Assembly (NCBI GenBank): GCA_963576735.1
Contig: OY755187.1
Coordinates: 3,596,001-3,660,000 of the forward strand
Direction of reading: 5' to 3'
Origin: Bedellia somnulentella
Taxonomy: Eukaryota > Arthropoda > Insecta > Lepidoptera > Bedelliidae
DNA: 64,000 nt
Shown here: one piece after another, positions 1 through 9,232 of the stretch
How positions within the stretch are numbered: position 1 is the first letter of the stretch
Layout: each line of letters opens with the position of its first letter
The notes under the pieces: model-generated
What the model was told of the DNA's origin: nothing
The model's input: the letters and a program-made list of their open reading frames with translations, nothing else
Databases searched by the model: none
Position numbers and translations under genes: made by a program

Positions 1-159
1 AAAATTCCTCAGCCACTTTTGGAAAATTGAGTGGGAAAAAGATAATAAGGTGATGGGTCTTCAACCGCATAGCCCAAAAATCCCTTAAAGCCCCAATACC
101 GTAATTCGCCTCTTACGTACACCTACCGGAAGAAATGGGGTAGTGTTATTCTAAGCCTT
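1..159 (-). repeat. SINE family A, partial copy
   Basis: This is the complement of the family whose head reads gtgtagtgtcggcttagaat and whose body includes 'gatgcggttggagacccatc' and a (TATG)n tail. The copy is cut by the window edge, so the tail is missing. It lies directly against the broken gustatory receptor exon that follows. At least twenty copies or fragments of this family are present in the window. Confidence 0.8.
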
Positions 160-1310
160 TACACAGCACAAATTATCTATTTTTGAATTACCAAAAATCA
201 AAACACAAATGTATATTTCTAATACCAGTAAACACCCCAAAAGTGTATCGCTGACACTTTGAAGTACTTGATCGCGGTGTTCAGGCCAATCGGAGTAGAA
301 CTGAAATATATTATGAATGGTATCTGAAGATACGGTCAATATTACGTACGATCCAGATGAGTGATATTCTTTCAGTTTTGTAATATGAAGCCTCCATAGA
401 CGTTAAAATATCAATTTGCTTGTAATTATCCAAATATTCTTTTATTTTTAGTTTAATGACAGATTTGTAGTGAATAATTAGAACACTGATAACCAAGGCC
501 TATTTTAGCATCAGGAATGTGATTAGATAATTCCAAGTTGACTATCGTGATGTTCGATAAGTCCAAAATGCGATGATATCCACACGGTTGCGAATATACT
601 ACAATTTTCGTTGGACTGATTTACTGACATCGTAGATTCATCAGAACTTTCATTACGCTCTGGTTCATTTTCACTTTCTTCACTGCTATCACCAGTGTAA
701 AATAATCATTTCATCGGAAAAACTATCGATTCTTGGTTAAAATTTTCTATGTTCATTTTCTCATTTAACTGCATGATTACAAACTTTTTTCCGTTCTTCT
801 GGACCAATATTATAGTTTTTTTTTTCTAATATGGCATCTTTAATATTTTATAAAATATTGTTTAATTTGATTTATATACATACAGTAAAAATTAAATTTA
901 CCTTTGAAACCAAATACAAGAAGAGTGTATGATAGCAGTTCTATATAATTCCACACAGAGAGAAAACGTGCGGTCACCAACAATATGTAAGGACGATTGA
1001 TGGACCTTTGACAGCCCGGCGACCGCCACCGCCCGCCTGAATTGTTTTCGTTTGAGGCCACATGATACTGACCCGTAGAGGCCACATGTTACTTTCTAAC
1101 AAGATGCAAAATGCAAATGCATTGTTTAGGGCGCTTACTATTAAATTATTTGGGTTTTTCCGGAATACGAAAACTACCGAAGATCTGCATGCACATTATT
1201 AATTTTGGAGAACTGTAAGCCAATTGAAAAAGGGTTTGAGCAAATCATAGGTTGAACAAACTTTAGATGGAAGCAAACGAATAGTCATCGTGTTCATCCT
1301 GAAGTCCTTC
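151..1310 (-). pseudogene. Gustatory receptor pseudogene (GR0), exon 1 remnant
   Basis: This is a decayed copy of exon 1 of the receptor at 14192-14971. Two blocks match that paralogue. Block 151-512 encodes recognisable pieces such as IHNIFQFYSDWPEHRDQVLQ and SMEASYYKTERIS, but in shifted frames and with stops. Block about 1217-1310 corresponds to the amino-terminal part around the start codon. About 700 bp of unrelated repeat (513-1216) separates the blocks. A second insertion (1315-2796) sits just upstream of the start. Upstream sequence 2801-2995 is again alignable with the flank of the paralogue (14968-15165), so promoter and first exon were duplicated together. Later exons would lie left of the window. 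Frame damage makes a functional product very unlikely. Confidence 0.82.
513..1216 (-). mobile_element. Insertion in GR0 exon 1 (repeat C)
   Basis: Homology to the GR1 exon stops near 512 and resumes near 1217, so this block is an insertion. Part of it (about 840-1216) recurs in inverted orientation at about 53090-53440, including 'attgttttcgtttgag' and the 'ccggaatac' region. I cannot assign it to a superfamily. No terminal repeats are obvious. The ORF at 840-1085 is likely incidental. Confidence 0.6.
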
Positions 1311-1314
1311 AATT

Positions 1315-1726
1315 GGCCTAGACCTCGCTATTGAAACATACCATTTTTATACTTTAAATCGATAAGGGCATTAAACTACACAACTTTGACTATGTTAAGC
1401 ATATCTAAAATATTGTTATTTTCAAAATAATTAATACAAAAAAAGTGTGGGTCCCTAGATGAAACTGAGAAAGTATGGTGATGTTCTTAGCCTCGGCTGA
1501 AATAAAAAAAAACTTAGAAGAAATCTACACCAGTTTTTTTTTTATTTTAACTTAGGCTCGCTATACTTTCTCAGTTTGATCTAGGTACGACAATTTTTAA
1601 CAATGATATATATTTTGAAAATTACAATATTTTAGATATGCATTCCATAGGCGTAGTTGTTTAGTTTTATGTCCTTAATCGATTAAAAGTATAAAAAGGG
1701 TATGTTTTATAAGCGAGGTCTAGGCT
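1315..1726. mobile_element. Fold-back element, unit 1
   Basis: This 412-bp unit has long inverted arms, beginning ggcctagacctcgct and ending agcgaggtctaggct. It is flanked by AATT on both sides (1311-1314 and 1727-1730). Unit 2 follows immediately after the shared AATT. It codes for no protein that I can see. Confidence 0.72.
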
Positions 1727-1730
1727 AATT

Positions 1731-2796
1731 GGCCTAAACCTCGCTTTTTTAACATACCCTTAAAAACATAACTTCTTTCGGTATTTTCCAGTTCAATCGC
1801 TAGCTTACCGGTTTATTTTCATGATATTATTTTTCAACGACGATCAATACAACTGGAAAATACCGAAAGGAGTTATACAGATCCACAATCTTTTCTTGGC
1901 CGGCGGCGACTAGGTAGGTAGGTAGTCGCCGCCGGCCAAGAAAAGATTGTGGATCTGTATTTTTGTTTACAGAGCGAAAAGCATAGATCAAATGTTTTTT
2001 TTTTAATTTCTTATTTTTACTGAAGCAAAGAATCTCATTCTATACATTCTCAGTTTGAACTTGTGGGTATTATATTCTTTGGTTTGAACTTGGTACGAAA
2101 ATTTTTAATTATTATATTTTTTTGAAAATTACAATATTTTTGATAGGCATTCCATGGGCAAATTTGTTTAGTTTGATGTCCTTTATCGATTTATAATATA
2201 AAAAGGGTTTGGCCTAGACCTCGCTTTTATAACATACCCTTTTTATATTATAAATCGATAAAGGACATCAAACTAAACAACTTTGCCCATGGAATGCCTA
2301 TCTAAAATATTGTAATTTTCAAAAAAATATAATAATTAAAAATTGTCGTACCTAGTTCAAACTGAGAATGTATAGAATGAGAATCTTTGCTTCAGTGAAA
2401 ATAAAAATTATAAAAAACATTTGATCTATGCTTTTTGCTCTGTAAACAAAAATATAACTTCTTTCGGTATTTTCCAGTTGTATTGATCGTCGTTGAAAAA
2501 TAATATCATGAAAATAAACCGGTAAGCGAGCGATTGAACTGGAAAATACCGAAAGAGGTTAGGTTTTTGTTTACACCATAGATCAAATGTTTTTTTTATT
2601 TCTTATTTTCACTGAAGCAAAGAATCTAGTTCTATACATTCTCAGTTTGAACTAGGTACAACAATTTTTAATTATCTTTTTTTTTTTTAAATTACCATAT
2701 TTTAGATAGGCATTCCATGGGCAAAGTTTTTAAGTATGATGTTCTTTATCGATTTATAATATAAAAAGGGTATGTTATAAAAGCGAGGTCTAGGCC
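1731..2796. mobile_element. Fold-back element, unit 2
   Basis: This unit belongs to the same family as the preceding one, with the same termini (ggccta... and ...taggcc), followed by AATT at 2797-2800. Internally the same about 200-bp arm occurs in alternating orientation, with a mirror point near 2216. Two 105-bp modules with mutually inverted ends (taacttctttcggtatt and its complement) occur at about 1772-1876 and 2456-2562, in opposite internal orientation. A perfect 38-bp palindrome lies at 1875-1960. No coding potential is seen. Confidence 0.7.
1875..1960. repeat. Perfect 38-bp inverted repeat (cruciform)
   Basis: Arms 1875-1912 and 1923-1960 are exact reverse complements, separated by the 10-base spacer ggtaggtagg. 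The core is GC-rich (ggccggcggcgac), unlike the AT-rich surroundings. Confidence 0.95.
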
Positions 2797-2800
2797 AATT

Positions 2801-2995
2801 ATCAACATTCTATGTACTAAAAACGAAATACATTCGAATGCGTTCAATTTAAATATTTCCAAACATAGAAATACTAAATAATATGTCATTATATTAAAAG
2901 TAGTGGAGAGTAAACATTCATATTGCGTCATACTCGTATCAAAATGCAGTAATAATAGCTGACTATTTAAATGTTTCAACTATGAGAAACGTTAT
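2801..2995 (-). promoter_or_regulatory. Conserved 5' flank shared by GR0 and GR1
   Basis: This stretch aligns with 14968-15165 upstream of GR1, for example 'acattcgaatgcgttcaatt' against 'acattcaaatgcgttcaatt'. It would hold the promoter and 5' untranslated region of the ancestral receptor. Conservation here may simply reflect recent duplication rather than function. Confidence 0.5.
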
Positions 2996-3279
2996 TATTG
3001 TTTATGATCAAAAATCATAACCTGTCAAAATTATGCATCTTAAGACCACCATTAAAATACTAATACCAACAGTAAACAAGTATAAAGTGCATTACCCACT
3101 GCGCCCGCTGGGCAACTTTCAACACATGCCGCCGGGTTCAGTGTTTATTGCGCTTTATACACCAACCCGGCTAGTACAAGCGGTGTTTAAAGTAGTTATC
3201 GCGTGGGATAAAGCAGCCATCTCTTACACACACAATTTTATTTACTTTGTTTATATTTTTGTATGTATATATTACTGCT
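2996..3279. repeat. MITE-like remnant and unexplained sequence
   Basis: A part at about 3160-3235 (cggctagtacaagcggtgtt, then cgcgtgggataaagcagcca) matches the small palindromic element at 24405-24560. The complementary end is not clear here. Nothing else is recognisable. Confidence 0.5.
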
Positions 3280-3530
3280 GTGTAGTGCCGGCTTAGAATA
3301 GCATTACTCCCTTTCTTCCGGTAGGTGTGCGTAAGAAGCGACTAACTGTATTAGGGCTTTTAAAGGATTTTTGGGCGATGCTGTTAGAGACCCATCACCA
3401 AAAACCTTTATTTCACCATCTTTTCTCCACGCAACTTCCAAAAGTGGCTGAGGAATTTCTAATTCCCTAGCTCTGGCTACCCCTTAATGGGACTTATAGC
3501 CGTGAGTATATGTATGTATGTATGTATATT
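3280..3530 (+). repeat. SINE family A copy
   Basis: This is a full-length-looking copy from the gtgtagtgccggcttagaat head to the atatgtatgtatgtatgta tail. Confidence 0.85.
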
Positions 3531-3552
3531 ACTGCATCCTACTGTTTTAAAC

Positions 3553-3769
3553 ATATATACATACATATAGTTATGGCTATAAATCCCTAAAAGAGGTAGC
3601 CAGAGTTCAGAATCAGAAAATCCTTTAGCCACTTTTAGAAGTTGAGTGGGGAAAAGATTGTAAAATAAATATTTTTTATGATGGGTCTTCACTCCAAATG
3701 CAGCACCCAAAGATCGCTTAAAAAGGTCCGTTACCTTTAGATGCCTCTTACCATCACCTATTGGAAGAA
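3553..3769 (-). repeat. SINE family A copy, inverted
   Basis: This diverged copy is in opposite orientation, tail to tail with the preceding one. The pair could form a hairpin. Confidence 0.75.
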
Positions 3770-4002
3770 ATTACATTTTCAAAAACTGTTTCAAAATCGC
3801 TTTGCTTAAATATTCGATACAGACTCTTAGTTTTCGTTCTTTCTTAATCTTAGTTACTAACATGAGAGCGGATTTGAGCAACAATCAACAATTGCTAAAG
3901 AAATAAAATGTCTGAGTACATAAATATAGAACAGCTTTTTACGGTAAGATTCTAAGATCTATTGTTAAATCCACGCCATTAATATTGGGGAATATCAATA
4001 TA

Positions 4003-4365
4003 GAGCGACATGATAGTCCAGTGGGTAAGAACACCCGCCCGAAAAACAGAAGGGCGTGAGTTCCAATCCTGGGACGGGCCTACACCAATTTGTCTTTTCT
4101 AAAGTCATATGTGTGGTTAATTTATCATGGTTGCTAACGGTGAGGGAAAACATCGTGAGGAAACCCACATGGCTGAGTTGTACTTAGTCATGTGACAGTG
4201 TATTCGTACAAAACGGCGATAGGCCTGCCCCCTATCACGTGAGTACACTGTCTAAGCAAAACGTGGGTACCTTCTCTGGAAACTAGATGGCGCTTGCCAT
4301 GTGAGTTCAGGAGTATTGGTACCTCTGCCAACCCCTTCGGGGATAAAACGGCGTGAACGTTTACG
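4003..4365 (+). repeat. tRNA-derived SINE family B copy
   Basis: The head resembles a tRNA (gatagtccagtgggtaaga, then gagttccaatcctg, placed like pol III A and B boxes). The unique body contains 'aacatcgtgaggaaaccc' and 'gcctgccccctatcacgtga', and the 3' end reads 'cggcgtgaacgtttacgtta'. Other copies or parts occur at 12113-12225 with 12845-13018, 13955-14125, 24978-25395, 26650-26998, 44010-44455 and 52855-52915. Confidence 0.8.
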
Positions 4366-4648
4366 TTATATCGAATCAAATGCAATATTGTCGAATAGCG
4401 CTAATAACTACATAAACACATTAGCATCCCATGGTCTACTTCCAGCTCACACACTCCCAACTCACGTTAAAACCTGTTTAGATCATGTGATTTTAATATC
4501 AAAATATTCTGCTATAACTCTAGTCGTCAATTCATCGATAACAGATCATGATGCAGTTTTATTGTCTCTGTTAACCTCATTCAGTCTTTCACTTCCTAAA
4601 TCTTACACAACAATTGCAACCAAAGAACTATGCAAAGCTATAAACTAT

Positions 4649-5893
4649 AATTGAAACAACTTTTGATTTTCGGATATTTTAATCGCGTATTATTACATTA
4701 TTTTTAAAGCCCGACGTTTCGAAAACTTTTCAGTTATCATGGTCACGGGAAGACTGAGGTGTTATTTGTCATTATACAGTACTATAAAATTATTAATACT
4801 AACTACCTTCACAAAATTTTAAGTTACATTTGCGTTTAATATTTGCTATGTACAAAAAGAGCTAATGTTATCTGGAGTCTTGCTAGTGTTCTTCCCTCGC
4901 TTAGTTGTGCTAATGATCGGGTTCCAAGCAGGTGGTAATTGCCAACCATCATCTCTATTGAAGTTTGGATGTTTCTTTATTTCAATAGACTCGCGTATCA
5001 TTCTAGGTATCAATCGATTCTCTTTTGCTAGAATTGTAGGTTTGTCAAAACGCATGTGGTGGTTTGGCTTATCGAAGGTGTGTTCACACAAAGCAGATCT
5101 TCCAGGACGCCTATTCTTCATATCAGCAATATGTTCTCTAACGCGAGTTGCTACACTACGCTTTGTTTGGCCGATGTATGAAAGACCACACTCACAGTCT
5201 AGTTTATAAACGCCTGCATCTTGTAAAGGGATCTGACATTTGATAGGTCTTAGAAACTGACTTATCTTTTGGTGCGGCTTGAAGTAGGTCTTAATGGAAG
5301 CACGCTGTAACACAGTACTAATTTTGTCTGTTACACCCTTTACAAAAGGTAGAGTTGCAGGGAGTCTTTCAACAGTAGGTGGTTTATCGGAGGAGCGGTG
5401 ACGTTGGCGGGGCAATTTCAGCTTGTTGTTGTGAAGAACTTGTTTCACATGACTGAGCTCTCCAGCAAGATGGTGTTCGTCACAAAGATGTTTGGCTCTC
5501 TGAAACAAAGTTTTACCAACAGTAGCTAACTGAGATGGATGGTGGTGTGAGTCACCATTGAGGTACCTATCAGTGTGGGTGGGTTTCCTATAAACTGTGT
5601 GACTAATTGAGTTATCAGAATTCCTTATCAAGAGGACATCTAGAAAGGCTAAACTATTATTAGTCTCTAATTCCATTGTAAATTGGATCTTAGGGTTAAT
5701 GGAATTAAGATGGTCTAAGAATGCAGAGACTATGTTTTTGGGTAGGATTGCTAATAGTACTGTATAATGACAAATAACACCTCAGTCTTCCCGTGACCAT
5801 GATAACTGAAAAGTTTTCGAAACGTCGGGCTTTAAAAATAATGTAATAATACGCGATTAAAATATCCGAAAATCAAAAGTTGTTTCAATTATA
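4649..5893 (-). mobile_element. Penelope-like element, 5'-truncated
   Basis: The element is bounded by inverted repeats of about 135-140 bp (4649-4785 and 5754-5893), each containing 'cccgacgtttcgaaa'. It sits inside the LINE, whose reading is interrupted at the codons near 4650 and resumes near 5894. A short direct repeat resembling tataat flanks it. It carries one open frame, annotated separately. Confidence 0.82.
4846..5750 (-). CDS. Penelope RT end plus GIY-YIG endonuclease
   Basis: The frame is open from about 5750 although the first ATG is at 5676, giving 276 codons from that ATG. The amino-terminal part looks like the end of a reverse transcriptase (SLAFLDVLLIR, HTVYRKPTHTDRYL). The second half holds a GIY-YIG nuclease: AGVYKLDCECGLSYIGQTKR, then RVREHI, and ends with basic residues. 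This pairing is the hallmark of Penelope-like retroelements, where the nuclease nicks target DNA for primed reverse transcription. Most of the RT domain, including its catalytic aspartates, is missing, so the protein is a fragment. The nuclease part has no stop and may have been inserted fairly recently. Confidence 0.85.
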
Positions 5894-6991
5894 ATGTGCA
5901 ATCGTGAAAATCTTAGAAAATACTAAAGCTATAAACTCCCTAGATTTTAGACCTGTTCATTTATCAAATTATATTAATGTAGCAAGCTCTCTGTTAGTCG
6001 ATCCAGTAATAAAAATCGCATATCAAACTAAAACAATATCTCTTAAGCACAACTCGTCCGAACAAACCATGGATCACGCCAGGCCTCCTCAAGTGTATAG
6101 GGCATAGGGATAACTTGCATAGAAAGGTAAAAATAGACCCCCGACAATCATTTACTTAAAATCACCTTCAAGAGGTTTAGAAATTTCTGTAATAAGCTGC
6201 TATAAAAAGTGAAAAATTTATTTGAAAAAGCTGAATGAACAGCAGCAAAATATAACAATAAAAAATTATGGTCTGTTATACGTTATATAACAAATATGAG
6301 AATAAAACAAACATCTTTGATAGAACTTTGAAGGTGTGCTCCCTCTCCGCTTAAGTCCGTGAACAAAGTAAACTCTTTTTTCGCAACCATAGGCCAGACA
6401 CTTGCTGAGTCTATTCTACCTAAATCTACTTTTGTACACATTTTGTCCCCTCCCGTACACCAATCCTAATCTTCTTTAGTTTTACTCAAAACGGACACTT
6501 ATGAAGAAGATCTTTCAATAAACACACTCAAAATAGACTGCGCTGTAGGTTAGGATGAAATTTCTGCTGCCCTAATTAAGTAATCAAAAAACGTTCTCAT
6601 CCCACCACTTACATAACACTTAAATATATTCAATCTCAGTATTATTTAGCTCAAGCACATATCCCAAGTACTTCAAAAAAGCCATAGTACACCCCGTTCA
6701 AAAATCAGGAGACAAAACTGACGTTAACGACTATCGCCCTATTTCAGTTTTGCCAATCAATATCAATAATAGACAAGTAAAGTATCTGGAGGAAAAACAT
6801 TTATTATCGGATAACCAATTCGGCTTTCGTAACGGAAGATCTTGCTCGGACGCTCGAATCATGTTCAGATGTAAATTTTTTGACTGCCGCTCGCTAGTTC
6901 ATATTGTCACTTGTCGTCAATTGATAGAAATATTGATAAAAATCTGAACAATTTATAATTAACTAGTTTTAAACCCGGCTTTGCTCGGGTG

Positions 6992-7165
6992 AAAACATAC
7001 ATACATATACTCACAGCCATAAATTCCTAAAAGGGGTTGCCAGAGCTAAGGAATAAGGAATACCTCAGCCACTTTTGGAAAAGTGGTTGGGGTAACGATG
7101 ATAAAATGAAGGTTGTTGGTGGTGGTTCTCCAACCACATCGCCCAAAAATCCCTTTAAAGCCTTT
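6992..7165 (-). repeat. SINE family A, partial
   Basis: This is an inverted partial copy: 'actcacagccataaattcct' through 'ggttctccaaccacatcgcc'. Confidence 0.75.
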
Positions 7166-8669
7166 AAACTATGTATATGATTTTCGCAAGAAACTCTTCT
7201 ACACCATTACTCGCTAACACCCCGCTTTATGCAAATCACCGCATTTACACTGATAGCGCACCATGCCTCAAACTTCAAACTTCAAACTTCAAATCGTTTA
7301 TTGCTTCATTGTGGTAGATTAAGATGTTACAAATATTAATTAAGTTCCGACAATGAACCCTGTTAGGGCACTGCAATATCTTATAAACTATCTTAAAATT
7401 AACATACAGTTAAAAGTGTGTAGTTAACAAATTTAATACAGAATTTAAAAGAAAACTTAATGATAATAATAACATTTTAAGAGACTAGAATAATGAATAA
7501 TAATAATAGATCAATTTGGTAATCTTCTTTCTTAGCTTAATAATATATTTTTCTTAGAGTGTAAATGAGATCTTTGAGATGCTAACTTATAGGTTTACTT
7601 ATGATAAATTATAATATTGGTAACCAATATTTTAAACTATGCAGACAGGACATCTATCTCCGAAGCAATGAACATCAAATATCTTGGAATTACTCTCGAC
7701 GTAACTTTAACTTTTAAGTTCTATATCAATGCACTCTATAATAGATTTAGAAAATTCATAGTAATATTTAAAAAGTTGAGACACATGTGTAACTACGCCT
7801 TAATAAAACAAATCTATCAAGCGTTTAGTCAATCCTTACTGACTTATTGCATAAAATCTTGGGGAGGTGCTGGCATAACCACTATGATAAAACTGGAACG
7901 AGCTCAAAGAGTGCTACTTAAAGTAGCTACAGCGCGTCCTTTCTATTTCTCTACTACCAAACTATATAAACAATGCAAAGTGCTAAATGTGCGCCAGCTC
8001 TTTATTTCATTCACTGTTCAAAAACAGCATGCTAGCTTATACTTCAACCCTGATACACTAAACAGGAGGCGAAAGGATATAGTATGTTTGAATACTTATA
8101 GTGCAAAATTTTCCATTACAAATAGATTCTTTATATTTTTAAGACCATACTTAAATAATAAAATTAATAGATAAATAGTATTATATAACTTAAACAACTT
8201 TGAATGCAAGTAAAAACTTCAATCGTGGCTATTAAATCTTACATATCTAGAATCAGAAGAATTGCTTAATATAATAAGTTAATATAAGATGTTTTTTATT
8301 ATAATAATATAATTAGTTAAATACAATTGATTGATACTGATAATAATTTATACATTACTTACTAATACCATTTAATGAAAACTGATAGTTTAGGCCATTT
8401 TTGTTTATAGTTGCCTGAAATACAGGTAAATTACCTAGCTCAGGAACAGGAAAATGTTATATTTTGTACTTTAAATAACTTACTAAGTTAAGACGAATAT
8501 TATGTACTTTTGAAAACTGAATAAATTTTTATTTTTATTATTATTTTTTATGTACCTACTAGTACATAGTTTGATTGGCTAACATTGTTTCTGTTACGTA
8601 TTTTAAAGATATGCCTTTCAAGTTGTATAAAAATGATTTGTTTTTATTGACATTAAACCATAATTTAAA

Positions 8670-9062
8670 AGTAACAAATCGTCTGCTTACTGGTAAAATG
8701 TAGTAAATGCGTTTTTTACAAAAAAATAGTTAATAATGCATTTATATGTAATTTTTGACGCTCTTTCTACTGGAAAAACGCAATAAATGATAGGACTGTT
8801 AATTACAGGTCATTTCTCAATTACAGGTCAAATATGATAAGTGCAAACCCATGCTAAAACTAATATTTTTTTTCCACAATATTTATAAGAAAATGGCAAA
8901 TAAGAACGTTAAATTTCCAATAATTTATTAAATAAATTTCTGCAAAATCGTATTTAGATGTTAGTAAAAAAAATACTTAAACTTTGAAAACCCTATATCT
9001 TCGTTTAACAAAATATGTATTTACTACATTTTGCCAGTAAGCAGGCGAAATATTTGTAATCA
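8670..9062. mobile_element. MITE-like inverted-repeat element
   Basis: Imperfect inverted repeats of about 36 bp (gtctgcttactggtaaaatg near 8685 and its complement near 9015-9047) bracket about 330 bp of AT-rich, non-coding sequence. The exact ends and target duplication are not resolved. It lies between the LINE and GR1. Confidence 0.55.
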
Positions 9063-9097
9063 AAAAACTAAAATTAACATTATCATACATAGATACA

Positions 9098-9205
9098 TAC
9101 ATTTACTCGCGACCATAAATCCCAAAACTGGTTAGCCAGAGCTGTAGAGGTAGAAACTCTTAAGCCACATTTGGAAGTTGATTGTGGAGAAGATGGTAGA
9201 AGATG
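9098..9205 (-). repeat. SINE family A, tail fragment
   Basis: A short inverted fragment ('actcgcgaccataaatccca', 'cacatttggaagttgattgt') lies about 30 bp downstream of the stop codon of GR1. Confidence 0.65.
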
Positions 9206-9232
9206 ATTAACATTATCGTGATGAAAAATCAC

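Larger units (their letters stand above)
4366..8550 (+). mobile_element. Decayed CR1/jockey-like LINE
   Basis: These are fragments of one non-LTR retrotransposon in order on the plus strand. Piece 4366-4654 resembles the end of an APE endonuclease (CLDHVILISKYSA, then NSSITDHDAVLLS). Piece 5904-6300 continues the linker. Piece about 6690-6947 shows reverse transcriptase motifs (NDYRPISVLP, SDNQFGFRNGRS). Piece 7617-8174 is the carboxy-terminal part (IKYLGITLD, SWGGAG, LERAQRVLLKVAT). Many frameshifts, deletions and insertions (Penelope at 4649-5893, SINE A near 6992-7165) show that it is inactive. The linkage of the 7.6-kb piece to the same copy is inferred from order and motif type. Confidence 0.7.
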
